Source: Oscillospiraceae bacterium (GTDB taxonomy: Bacteria; Bacillota; Clostridia; UBA1381). From it: a stretch of 13,138 bases of DNA. Positions 1-7,879 of the stretch are shown one piece after another. Numbering within the stretch: position 1 is the stretch's first letter; every line of letters begins with the position of its first letter. A model generated the notes under the pieces. The model was not told the DNA's origin, made no database searches, and saw only the letters and a program-made list of their open reading frames with translations. Made by a program: the position numbers and the translations under genes. The stretch is taken from the NCBI GenBank assembly GCA_020860985.1, contig JAJBTG010000004.1, forward strand, positions 1 through 13,138. The letters are read 5' to 3'.

Positions 1-22
1 TCTCCTCGTGAATAGAGTATAA

Positions 23-85
23 TTATTTAAAAATCTCCACATCCCATTTTATTTCTTTGAGTTTTTGATAATTTAATATACGCAT
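23..85 (-). CDS. 20-residue ORF opening a new transcription unit; possibly the broken N-terminus of a Fic-type protein
   Basis: A short reading frame starts at ATG 85-83, just downstream of a strong promoter and an AAGGA ribosome binding site, and ends at TAA 25-23. It reads MRILNYQKLKEI then KWDVEIFK. From memory this resembles the N-terminus of clostridial Fic-family (AMP-transferring) proteins, which begin with a Y-x-KLK-x-x-x-WD-x-E-I pattern followed by an IHE-x-KG-type segment. In the same frame past the TAA, the sequence to the window edge reads LYSIHEE, which would continue that pattern. On that reading TAA replaces one codon, possibly a Tyr, and the gene is broken and runs off the left edge. 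Alternatively the peptide is a genuine short leader and the GAGGAG at the window edge (positions 2-7, minus strand) is the ribosome binding site of the next gene. The Fic assignment is a tentative inference. Confidence 0.4.
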   Translation of the reverse strand: MRILNYQKLKEIKWDVEIFK

Positions 86-103
86 TTGACTATTTCCTTT
101 CTT

Positions 104-156
104 ATTCTCATCAATTATACCACGTTTGATGAGAATAGTCAATCGTTGATGAGAAA
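104..156. promoter_or_regulatory. Three-half-site operator overlapping the promoter
   Basis: An 11-base element, ATTCTCATCAA on the plus strand at 104-114, is matched by a perfect inverted copy, TTGATGAGAAT, at 126-136 with an 11-base spacer. A third copy with one change at its last base lies at 146-156, in the same orientation as the second. The half-sites start 22 and 20 bases apart, about two helical turns. The -10 box begins within the first copy, the second lies in the spacer, and the -35 box lies between the second and third. This geometry suits a dimeric repressor that blocks RNA polymerase. The regulator is not identifiable here; autoregulation by the downstream unit is one possibility. 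Confidence 0.7.
114..142 (-). promoter_or_regulatory. Near-consensus sigma-A promoter
   Basis: On the minus strand there is a -35 box TTGACT (142-137), a 17-base spacer and a perfect -10 box TATAAT (119-114). The expected transcription start is near 107, about 22 bases before the ATG at 85. This is the strongest promoter I can see in the window. It drives the unit that leaves the window at the left, not the conjugation operon, which ends at the terminator at 259-231. Confidence 0.85.
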
Positions 157-230
157 ATATTTTCTGCGTTTGGTTAAAATATTTGCTTAATAAACGAAAT
201 CTATAGATGCTTTTTTCAAAATTCTTGCAA

Positions 231-259
231 AGAAAAAAGCGGCTCCTGCGAACCGCTTT
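231..259 (-). terminator. Rho-independent terminator closing the conjugation operon
   Basis: On the minus strand AAAGCGGTTC (259-250) pairs with GAGCCGCTTT (245-236) around a GCAG loop. The stem has ten pairs including one G-T wobble. It runs straight into a T-rich tract, TTTTTTCT. It begins 26 bases after the stop codon of the last gene of the operon, so it separates that operon from the promoter at 142-114. Confidence 0.85.
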
Positions 260-285
260 AATTCTATTAAACCCCATTCGATTTT

Positions 286-687
286 TCAAATGACATTCCT
301 GACATCGCTTTCAACGATATTAAACCGCAAAAATTCGGGAATGGCTTCCCGCAGTGCCTGTTGCTTTGGCATATCGGACTTAACCGCTTGACAAAGCGCA
401 AGGATGCTTGCCGGATAAATAGTTTCAGCGAGCCTATATTTCCGCAAGTCGTTGTAATCCTCACACAGCGCAATATCATTTTCGCGGCTGATATAGTCAA
501 GCATTGCCAACAGATACAGGCATTCGGGATACCATTTTCTTTCATAGTAAGTCCGTATATCATCATTTTCGAGCGTTTCAATCAGAAAATCAATATCGCC
601 TAATTTTTTAAGTCTATGGCAGACATTGCTCTTGAATAACTCAAATGAACAACGAGTGTCGGAATGGTTTTCAGTGAGTTTGCTCAT
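286..687 (-). CDS. Conserved conjugative-element protein of unknown function (133 aa)
   Basis: The start is ATG at 687-685, preceded by GGAGG with 5-base spacing. The frame is open to 822 but the upstream part has no ribosome binding site and overlaps the preceding gene in another frame, so the shorter product is preferred. The protein is soluble and has no signal peptide. It has a central segment WYPECLYLLAMLDYISREND, then LCEDYNDLRKYRL, and ends in IPEFLRFNIVESDVRNVI. I recall near-identical proteins at the 3' end of conjugation operons in clostridial elements, but I know no domain name or function for them. It is the last gene of the operon: 19 bases separate it from the TTRAP-like gene and a terminator follows. 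It looks intact. I am sure it is coding and cannot assign its job. Confidence 0.8.
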   Translation of the reverse strand: MSKLTENHSDTRCSFELFKSNVCHRLKKLGDIDFLIETLENDDIRTYYERKWYPECLYLLAMLDYISRENDIALCEDYNDLRKYRLAETIYPASILALCQAVKSDMPKQQALREAIPEFLRFNIVESDVRNVI

Positions 688-706
688 ATTTTCCTCCGTA
701 AATTCA

Positions 707-922
707 TCAATAATTAAAATCGGGGAATTTCTCCATTGTGTCAAATTCCTCATCTGACATCTGTTCAAGCTTCGTGAGGAGCGAATCGGACATTTCGGCA
801 AGCTCGGTTTCGTCCTGTTCAAGGTATTGCTGCATTACCGTGATAGCGTCCATCGTTCCTATGCGTGTATTCTTCTGATAGATACACAAAAGGTTCATTT
901 CATCGTGTGTTAAAAGTATCAT
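707..922 (-). CDS. TTRAP-like (transposon-transfer assisting) family protein (71 aa)
   Basis: A small acidic protein beginning MILLTHDEMNLLCIYQ, with a middle segment QYLEQDETELAEM and ending in MEKFPDFNY. This matches my recollection of the TTRAP family, annotated as putative transposon-transfer assisting proteins, which are about 70-80 residues long with the same N-terminal E-x-NL-x-x-IY and C-terminal FPDF motifs. The biochemical role is not established; the name comes from presence in conjugative transposons. ATG is at 922-920, preceded by GGAG about nine bases upstream, which lies in the last codons of the preceding gene. The preceding stop TAG is only three bases away, so translation is probably coupled. 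The gene appears intact. Confidence 0.8.
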   Translation of the reverse strand: MILLTHDEMNLLCIYQKNTRIGTMDAITVMQQYLEQDETELAEMSDSLLTKLEQMSDEEFDTMEKFPDFNY

Positions 923-925
923 TTT

Positions 926-3038
926 CTACATCTCCATTTCTTTGTTTTTAGGTTTATCCTTGTCCTGCTGTGGCGGCAGAGGACGATTTAACTTTGCAAG
1001 AAGCGACGACTTTTCAGACTTTGCCGCTTTATCGCGTTTCGTCGATTTCGCCTGTTTTACAGGCTTTTCTTTCTCGCTTTCACGGTTTATCGCATTTGCA
1101 AGGTCAAGCACTGAAATCGACTTGCCGGCTTTCACATCGCTTTCAAGCTCCGCCACACTTCTATTATCGCCGTTATTTACAATTCCGTCAATCATGTCAT
1201 AGTCGTCCTCGATAGACATCTCAGCATTTTTCAGATAGTTGTCCTTAACGAGCTGCCAATCCTCTTTGTCAATGCCGAATATGCCGTCAAAATTCTTAAT
1301 CTCGCTTACGTCCGTAACCATTGCTTCGGTATCATCATAGTGCAGCATATATATTGCCGCGTCTGCGTCAAACAATTTCAGTGCTGTTTCCCGCGGGATC
1401 GGGAGCATATTCGAATCGGTATACCCGTATGAGCACATATCGGAAATTGTAATTTTCGGGTCGGGCAGGTCTTGATATTCCTGCGTCATTTGCAACGCCG
1501 CTTTTTCGGTAATATCGTCAAGAAGTCTGTTTTTGTCGCTGTTGGGCAATGGCTCACCATAAGGGAGCTTAACCTCATATGCCGAGGTTATTTGCTCCTT
1601 GATTTGCCCTATATTCAATTTGGGATTTTCAATCCGTCCGCCGTCAACAAGCTTTAAACTTTCCTTATCGTATACGGAATAGTCCCACGCTTCCTCCGAC
1701 TTTTGAATATGCAGATAATTTACGCTGTTTTCAAACATCGCTTCATCAAGCTCTGCAACCTCGTTATCAAGACCGCGCTCCTTACGTACCTCGGCATAGT
1801 TTTTCTCAATATCATCAATCATACCACAAGAGGTCTTATTGATGATTTCAAGCGATTTCTTTAGCTCCGGCAGCTCCTTGTTTTTGCTCCACGAGGCTAT
1901 ATAGCCCAGGCTGTTATCATCTGTTTTTTATCCCGAAGAACGCGCATACCGAGTAGGATACGCTCTCGGCTTGCACCTCCTCATCGTTTCTTGATAATTT
2001 CGCCTTGTCGGGGTGTTGCTCACTTAGAAATTCACGCATACCTTTTTCGGAACCCAAAAAATTAAGCTCATCTTGAATCGGTATATATCCGATTTCCGCA
2101 ATATCAATAGGCTCCGACGTGATAACACATCCGGCGTGGTTTACGCCGACGTGTTCTTCAATCGCACACGGTATACCCGGGTCATCATCACTTCCGCGCA
2201 AGTCATAGCGGTACAATCCGTCGGGAATGTCCACAGATTTAATTCGTTCATTTGAAAACAACGCCTTTTCGCCGAACAGTTCTACCTCCTGTAATTTTTC
2301 CTCTTTAGCTTTTGTGTTGTGGAGCTTGGAGTGCGCCATTTCGTGGAGAAGTGCAGATACCGTCTGCACCTCGCTCATATTGTCACGTATAACAATTTCC
2401 TGTTTATCGGTAGAGAAATATCCGTCGGTATTCTCAGCTAACGCTTCAAACTTTATCGGCACGGTTGAAGTTCGTTTTATCGCTTCTACAAGCGCATCGT
2501 AATTCTCAACATTGCCCGATATGTCGCTTGCAAGCTGCGGCAGTGGTTTTCCGACGGTTTGACCTACATCAAAGACCGACACAACGCGAAACATCGGCAC
2601 TTGTATTTCTTTTTCCTCCGTTATGGGCTTGCCGTTATCGTCAAAGAGCGGCAGCTTGGTGTCGGGGTCGAGCTTCGTTTCCTCAACTTTTTTCTTATAC
2701 GGTGTTGGAGCGATAATCTTTATACCTTTTTCGCCTTTCTTGACATTCCTGCTGAATTGGTCGCGCCATTTGTTAAATCTCGCAACGTGGGTAGCGTTTG
2801 GATTTTGCATATGGATTATAACCTGGTTATTCCCACTGTATCGGTGAAAACGGCGCATCCCCTGCAAATATTGCTTGTATTTGTCGCTCTCGAACAAGTC
2901 CTTAATGCCTGTTTCGATACTTGCGGTAATGTCTTTCAGCCGCTCTTTATTGTTCTTTTTCGGCGGCTGTTGAGCATTGACATTATCCGTAGTTTCCATA
3001 GCTTCTTCAGCCGTAACATTTCTTTTGTTTTCAGCCAT
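926..3038 (-). pseudogene. ArdC-like / metallopeptidase polyvalent protein with DUF4316-like C-terminus, frameshifted
   Basis: The 5' part (ATG 3038, ribosome binding site AGGAGG) encodes an ArdC/TraC-primase-type N-terminal domain (about residues 30-150, with YSGNNQVIIHMQNPNATHV). A zincin-like region follows with H232-E-M-A-H236 and a likely third ligand Glu in EVQAES (about 354-358). Between them is an inserted segment around residues 275-315 (LYRYDLRGSDDDPG) that I recall as an LPD28-type domain. The frame closes at TGA 1919-1917 just after GIKN. One base later the expected continuation appears, DDNSLGYIASWSKNKELPEL, and runs into the frame that ends at TAG 928-926. Its C-terminus resembles DUF4316-type regions. 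If the A6 run at 1929-1924 were A5, the gene would encode 703 residues. ArdC-type proteins bind single-stranded DNA and protect incoming DNA from restriction. The lesion could be a mutation or a homopolymer sequencing error. Confidence 0.85.
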
Positions 3039-3051
3039 TTAGATTACCTCC

Positions 3052-5097
3052 TCACTTCTTATTGTCAAATTCAAGACCGAACGTTGTTTTCGCACCGTCG
3101 TCGGTCATAGTAATAAACGCGTCGTATTGCTTACCCGTGCGCTCGGAGTAAATACCTTTGACATAGGCTTTTTTGTCCCGCAATAGCGTTTCAGCCATTT
3201 TGGAAGTTAAGCCAATATGCTTCGAAGTTAAAAACCGATTGTCTTTCCATAGCGCAAATCTGCAATTGTTCTTTTCGCAAAAATACCCTGTTTTGCTTTC
3301 GGTGACGTTAGTGCCGCAGCGCGGGCATTTGCCGACAACAGGTTTGCCGGAGGGGAATAACACCTCCGCACCGTCGATTATTTTGTAATCACGCACCAAT
3401 GTTCTCACGCTGTCCTCAATAGCCGACATAAACTCATCGGGTGATAATTCGCCCTTTTCAATGAGTAAAAGCTGCTGCTCCCACTGCGCCGTTAAAAGCG
3501 GTGACTGGAGTTCTTCGGGAAGTATAGTTATCAGCGATTCGCCGATATTATCGGGAATAAGGCTCACGGATTTTTGCGCTTTGCTTCGCGTTACAAATCC
3601 TGTGAACACAAGCTTTTCTATAATTCCCGCCCTTGTCGCGGGCGCGCCAAGCCCTTTGCGCTCGGCTTCGTCAGGAATATCTGCCGCGCCTGCTTTTTCC
3701 ATAGCAGAAAGGATTGTATCCTCGGTAAAATGCTTCGGCGGCGTGGTTTTGCCCTCGGTTACAGATGTGGATTTAGTGGTTAAAACAGTACCGTTTTCCA
3801 ATGCCGACAAAACATTATTTGGCTTATCTGCTGACAAATATGCTTTCCATCCGAGATTAGATACTGCTTTGCCTTTCGTTGTAAATTCGGTATTCCCGCA
3901 CGACATAACCGCCGTTGTATCGGTGTATGAATACGGCTCGCTTACGGCGCACAGCGTCCGCCTTGCAATGAGCTTTAATATCTCACTCTCACCGGGCAAA
4001 AGTGAATTTGTATCATAGCCTTTGACACTCTTTGTGAGGATAACAGCGTGATGGTCTGATACCTTTCGGCTGTCACAAACAATGGCGGTATCAATTTTTG
4101 TCGGCAGCGCAGTGCCTAAAACATTTGCCGATAATTTTACAATCTCACCGACGGAATTTTTCATATCATCGGTCAAGAATTTACTATCCGTTCTCGGATA
4201 GGTAGTCAGCTTCTTTTCATAGAGCGACTGCAAATAGTCAAGCGTCTGCTTTGCCGTAAAGCCTAATATTCTGTTCGCGTTTCTTTGGAGCGTTGTGAGG
4301 TCATACAACGTGGGCGGCTTTTCCGATTTTTCCTTTCGTTCTACCGATTTAACCGTAGCACTTTCGCGTTTGCAAGCTTCAACTGCTGCATTTGCGCTTT
4401 CCTTATCCGAAAATCTCTCACTTTCAGCCTTAAATCCGTCAAACTCAAGCACCGCCATATAAAACGGCTCACTCTTGAATGCCTTTATCTCGGCTTCACG
4501 CTGTACAATCATCGCAAGCGTAGGGGATATTACTCGTCTGACATTGAGCGTCCTGTGATAAAGCACCGAAAACAGCCTTGTGGCGTTAATTCCCACAATC
4601 CAATCGGCTTTGCTCCTGCATAAAGCGGCGTAATAGAGGTTATTGTAGTCGCTTCCCGAACGTAAATTTTCAAATCCGTCCCGTATTGCCGCGTCCTCCA
4701 TTGATGAAATCCACAGACGCTTCATCGGCTTTGTGCAGTCGGCAAGGTTGTAGACCGTCCGAAAAATTAGCTCACCCTCACGTCCCGCGTCGCAGGCGTT
4801 TATTACCTCGGTGACATTCGCGTCATTCATCAGCTTTGATAAAATTTCAAACTGCTTTTTCTTATCCTCACCGACAGCATACTGCCAGGTGTCGGGGATA
4901 ATAGGCAAATCCGACTGTCTCCATTTTCCGTAGCTTTAATTGTAGCTTTCAGGCTCGGCAAGCTCCGCCAAATGCCCGAAGCAGTGGGAAACGGCATAGC
5001 CGTTCCCCGATAAATATCCGTCGTTTCTCTTTGTCGCGCCGATAACATTGGCTATTGTTTTTGCCACCGACGGCTTTTCAGCAATTACTAATCTCAT
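3052..5097 (-). pseudogene. topB: DNA topoisomerase III (type IA), interrupted by an in-frame TAA
   Basis: Type IA topoisomerases relax and decatenate DNA through a tyrosine-single-strand intermediate; element-encoded copies sit in conjugation operons. ATG 5097-5095 opens with MRLVIAEKPSVAKTIANVIG, the start of the Toprim domain with catalytic Glu7. After PESYN a TAA (4938-4936) replaces codon 54. The same frame then continues SYGKWRQSDLPIIPDTWQ, as intact homologues do. Further on are the metal-binding CDAGREGEL (Asp103), the active-site TTYPRTDS (Tyr300) and a C-terminal zinc-finger-like CPRC...C...C region (about 590-612). Total length would be 681 codons, normal for the family. Homologues as I recall them have Glu at codon 54, so one G-to-T change (GAA to TAA) explains the lesion. 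The gene overlaps the DUF4366 gene by 20 bases and ends 13 bases before the ArdC-like gene. Truncated translation would give only 53 residues. Confidence 0.9.
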
Positions 5098-5887
5098 ACT
5101 TATATGCCCTCGCTTCCTCGGTTTCATTATCATTGTCAGGTTCATTTTCACCAATGTTTTCATCGTCATTTTCCTCATCGGTGTTGCTTTCCTCGCCCTC
5201 TATTTCGTAGTCCTCATCATCCTCATCGTCCTCATATATATCATTGGGGTCAGTATCGCCTTTTGTACTCGGCTTCTTATTCTTAATCTTGAACCAATAG
5301 AACGTACCGCCACCGCCTAAGAGGGCAAGCACAAGAAGTATCGCGAGCGAACCTGATGAGCTGCTTTCGTTCGATGTGCCTGTGTCCTCGGTAGGTGTCG
5401 CTGTCGCGCTTGCCGCAGCCGTACAGCTATCCTTATCGACAGAGCATACGGCGCAGTTTACGTTCACACTTCCCGTTTCGCATTTTTCGGTGCAAGTGCA
5501 AACCGCTGTGGGCTGCGTTGTCTGTTCATCCTCGTCAATGAGTGCCAATAAATCCGCTTCATCGACAGCGTTCAAGAAATATACATTTTCCGTATCACCG
5601 CTGCGGTCAATGATAAGGTAAAAGTAATTACCGTTCTTTGATTGTACAGTGATAAACTGCTTATCCTCGACCTCACCGTCAATTTCCGATGATTGATAAA
5701 TATCGTCAACCAACGTAAGGTTTCCCTCCGGCGTAAGCGCGGACGTGCTTTCGACGCTGTCATTTACGCTTATTTCATCATAATATTCCTCGCTATAATC
5801 CTCATTGGTCTGCGCGTTTGCCGATACGGAAAAAGCTGACATACAAAGTACGGCGGCTATGGTTATTAAAACTGTTCTAAATCTCAT
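5078..5887 (-). CDS. DUF4366 / CD1107-family mobile element protein, secreted and membrane-anchored
   Basis: The chosen start, ATG 5887-5885, has GGAGG nine bases upstream and gives a clean signal peptide (MRFRTVLITIAAVLCMSAFS, then VSANA with likely cleavage after it). The frame is open further upstream but that extension lacks a signal sequence. The 269-residue product has an extracellular domain with the family segment NGNYFYLIIDRSGDTENVYF, then a cysteine-rich patch (CTCTEKC, CAVC, SC). A Ser/Thr-rich linker and a single membrane helix (SLAILLVLALLGGGG) follow, and the tail is a very acidic cytoplasmic stretch. This is the architecture of DUF4366 proteins of clostridial conjugative elements, probably part of the mating apparatus at the cell surface, though the role is unproven. 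It overlaps the DUF4315 gene by 11 bases and topB by 20 bases, so translation is coupled on both sides. Confidence 0.9.
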   Translation of the reverse strand: MRFRTVLITIAAVLCMSAFSVSANAQTNEDYSEEYYDEISVNDSVESTSALTPEGNLTLVDDIYQSSEIDGEVEDKQFITVQSKNGNYFYLIIDRSGDTENVYFLNAVDEADLLALIDEDEQTTQPTAVCTCTEKCETGSVNVNCAVCSVDKDSCTAAASATATPTEDTGTSNESSSSGSLAILLVLALLGGGGTFYWFKIKNKKPSTKGDTDPNDIYEDDEDDEDYEIEGEESNTDEENDDENIGENEPDNDNETEEARAYKYEISNC

Positions 5888-6116
5888 TCTTAATTTCCTC
5901 CAAATCTTTTTTAGTTGCGGGTGTTTTTTCACCTTTGCCGAGTAAGTACAAAAGCTCGTCTATGGAGCATCCGCTGTCACGAACCGCGCCGACTATCTCG
6001 GCATTTTCAAGCTGCCGTATTTTCTCGGCGAGCTTCTTGTTTTTCTCTTGTAAGGACACGATTTTGCTCTCGGTTCTTTCGTAGTCCTCTTTTAATCTCT
6101 TAATTCTCTCGTTCAT
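5877..6116 (-). CDS. DUF4315 family protein (79 aa)
   Basis: ATG 6116-6114 is chosen over the open upstream codons because GGAGG lies five bases before it and the resulting length matches the family. The first half is a charged helix with coiled-coil character (MNERIKRLKEDYERTESKIV and then LQEKNKKLAEKIRQLEN). The second half has the typical segment EIVGAVRDSGCSIDELLYLL, and the tail is lysine- and threonine-rich. DUF4315 proteins lie directly before DUF4366 genes in clostridial conjugative elements, as here. Their function is unknown; a small cytoplasmic partner of the transfer machinery is a guess. The stop (TAG) lies inside the start region of the DUF4366 gene. Confidence 0.88.
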   Translation of the reverse strand: MNERIKRLKEDYERTESKIVSLQEKNKKLAEKIRQLENAEIVGAVRDSGCSIDELLYLLGKGEKTPATKKDLEEIKNEI

Positions 6117-6151
6117 AAAATCCTCCTTGTAACTGTCTACGTTTTTAATTG

Positions 6152-7843
6152 TCAATTACGCATCCTCCCGTATTGCATAAAATGAGAGCTGAAATAGCTT
6201 GAATTAACGCTTGCGTACTGGATTGGGTCACCGCAGTGAATCATCATTCCGTTTCCAACGTAAATTCCGACGTGGCTTGCGCCTGTGGTATTGTAGGTTC
6301 CCTGGAAAAATATCAAATCGCCCGGCTGCGCGTTTTCACTTGACACACGCATACACATCTGCCGCAGTCCCTCGGCTGTCGTTCTGCCAACAGACCAACC
6401 GCTTTGATTTAGTACCCAACATACAAATCCCGAACAGTCAAACGACGTTGCAGGGGACGAACCGCCCCATACATACGGATAACCCAAATATTTTTCGGCT
6501 TCCACAATCATTGCCGCGAACCGCTCATCCGACAAGGCTTCCGCCGGAATATCATAGTCCGTGTATTCGGTGTTGTAGTATTTATCCACATATACCGAAT
6601 CGCTGAACAGGTCGGGTCGGTTGCCGAGTGTTTTCATATACATAGCGTAAATTTGAAGCTGCTCCTCGCTTAACACCTCGGACGGGATATGCGACAGATT
6701 GTTGTTAACAAGTGTTACCGTGCAAACACGGTAATCATAGGTTTCCTCGGATGTCGTTCCGTCGGAGTTTGTAACCGTTCTTGTCCGCTGTTCCGTTTCA
6801 ACGGTTTCGGTTAATACATACTGACGTGAAAACAAATCCTCGATTTCGGCTTCCACATCCGATAACGTCCACGCACCTTGGTGCATTGCCGTCAATGTCG
6901 ATAGAAGCACATACGGGTCGTGTTCTATATCGTCAAGCTCATATACATACTCGTCATAGTCGTGCGTACTCTCGTAATTTGAGATTGTATCGGATAACTC
7001 CTGTTCCAATGCCTTGTATTTTTCTTCGGCCGCAAGCATTTCCGCGTCCTCACTTGGGTATGTTGTACCAGCGATTGACGATGCCGCACCCTCAAATATG
7101 ACGGAGCAAGAGGAGCAAATACAGCATATCAGGATAATAACGGCGGCAATACCGCCTAAAATCAAGAAAACTTTCTTGTTCCTAACCACAAACTCGGCTA
7201 CCTTTTTCGACGCTTCGCTTGCCTTTGCGGACGCGCTTTTCGTGATTTCGGAAGCCTTTTTTGTGTTCGCACCGCTCTTTTTAGCTGCCGCGTACTCTTT
7301 CTTGATAGCCTTTTTCTGCTGATACTTAGAAGCGGGATTACTGCTCGGAGCATTGCGGGATTGATACTTAGCCTGCTTGTTAAGAGCGTTAATGTTCGCC
7401 TTATCAAGCTCCTTTTCGGCTTTGTCCGCCGTCTTATACGGTTTCAGCTTGGATTTACGGTATTGGAATTGTGCCGTCCTAACGCTTGTATCAGCTGTTT
7501 TCTCTATGCCGTGAGCGGTGCTTGCCGACGCGCTGTCGTCCTCGTCTTGACGCAGCACATTGACGGCTGCACCCGCCGCTATATGCGCGGGTGCTGTCTT
7601 TATCTCGGATTTCAGGTTGGAGGACGGACGTTTTTTATCGACCTCCTCAAACATTATCTTCGTTTTGACCTTGCCGTCTTTGTCAATGTACCGCTGTTTC
7701 TTTTTTACCTGCTTCTTGGGTATGTGCGCTTCTGCCTTATCCAAATTTGCGGCTGCCTTATCTGCCTTTTTGACAGCTCGTTTAAGCTCCGGAGCGTTTC
7801 TTTCTTCGTCGGTAAACAGAAGCTTTGGTGACCTCTTTGGCAT
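6152..7843 (-). CDS. NlpC/P60 peptidoglycan hydrolase of the conjugation machinery (CD1108 family)
   Basis: 563 residues. A lysine/alanine-rich N-terminal half (about 1-220), probably cytoplasmic, precedes one membrane helix (VFLILGGIAAVIILICCICS, about 225-245). A helical extracellular linker and a C-terminal NlpC/P60 domain follow. The catalytic Cys470 is in SFDCSGFVCWVLNQSGW and His524 in GASHVGIYVGNGMMIHCG. Such enzymes cleave D-Glu-diaminopimelate-type bonds in wall peptides and take the place of VirB1 in Gram-positive type IV secretion, opening the wall for the mating channel. The start ATG 7843 has a weaker GGCGGTGG ribosome binding site than its neighbours. It lies 36 bases after the preceding gene and 35 bases before DUF4315. 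The gene is intact, and the domain order matches what I know of the CD1108 family. Confidence 0.92.
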   Translation of the reverse strand: MPKRSPKLLFTDEERNAPELKRAVKKADKAAANLDKAEAHIPKKQVKKKQRYIDKDGKVKTKIMFEEVDKKRPSSNLKSEIKTAPAHIAAGAAVNVLRQDEDDSASASTAHGIEKTADTSVRTAQFQYRKSKLKPYKTADKAEKELDKANINALNKQAKYQSRNAPSSNPASKYQQKKAIKKEYAAAKKSGANTKKASEITKSASAKASEASKKVAEFVVRNKKVFLILGGIAAVIILICCICSSCSVIFEGAASSIAGTTYPSEDAEMLAAEEKYKALEQELSDTISNYESTHDYDEYVYELDDIEHDPYVLLSTLTAMHQGAWTLSDVEAEIEDLFSRQYVLTETVETEQRTRTVTNSDGTTSEETYDYRVCTVTLVNNNLSHIPSEVLSEEQLQIYAMYMKTLGNRPDLFSDSVYVDKYYNTEYTDYDIPAEALSDERFAAMIVEAEKYLGYPYVWGGSSPATSFDCSGFVCWVLNQSGWSVGRTTAEGLRQMCMRVSSENAQPGDLIFFQGTYNTTGASHVGIYVGNGMMIHCGDPIQYASVNSSYFSSHFMQYGRMRN

Positions 7844-7879
7844 TGTCTACCACCGCCTTTTATATTTGTGCTCTTCATA

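Noticed and set aside
23..289. 88-residue minus-strand frame over the left intergenic region
   Set aside because: It runs through the terminator, promoter and operator and has no ribosome binding site at its start; only its last 20 codons lie downstream of the promoter.
1920..1932. Programmed -1 frameshift at A AAA AAC in the ArdC-like gene
   Set aside because: The heptamer is in the right register for -1 slippage, but the -1 frame meets TAG after eight further codons. The continuation needs +1 (or -2), so the classic slippery-site model does not fit.
2559..3110. 183-residue plus-strand frame opposite the ArdC-like gene
   Set aside because: It is antisense to a gene with recognised domains, lacks a ribosome binding site and has a composition typical of a shadow frame. 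The same applies to the other plus-strand frames at 3461-4018, 7361-7831 and 8798-9382.
4936..4938. TAA as a reassigned sense codon (recoded genetic code)
   Set aside because: The VirB6, PrgI-VirB4 and antirepressor genes all end at TAA exactly where their families end and where the next ribosome binding site begins, so TAA is a normal stop here.
5188..5240. Repeat array or CRISPR-like pattern in the CATC/CTCATC-rich stretch
   Set aside because: It is simply the Asp/Glu-rich tail of the DUF4366 protein read on the opposite strand; there are no repeats with regular spacers.
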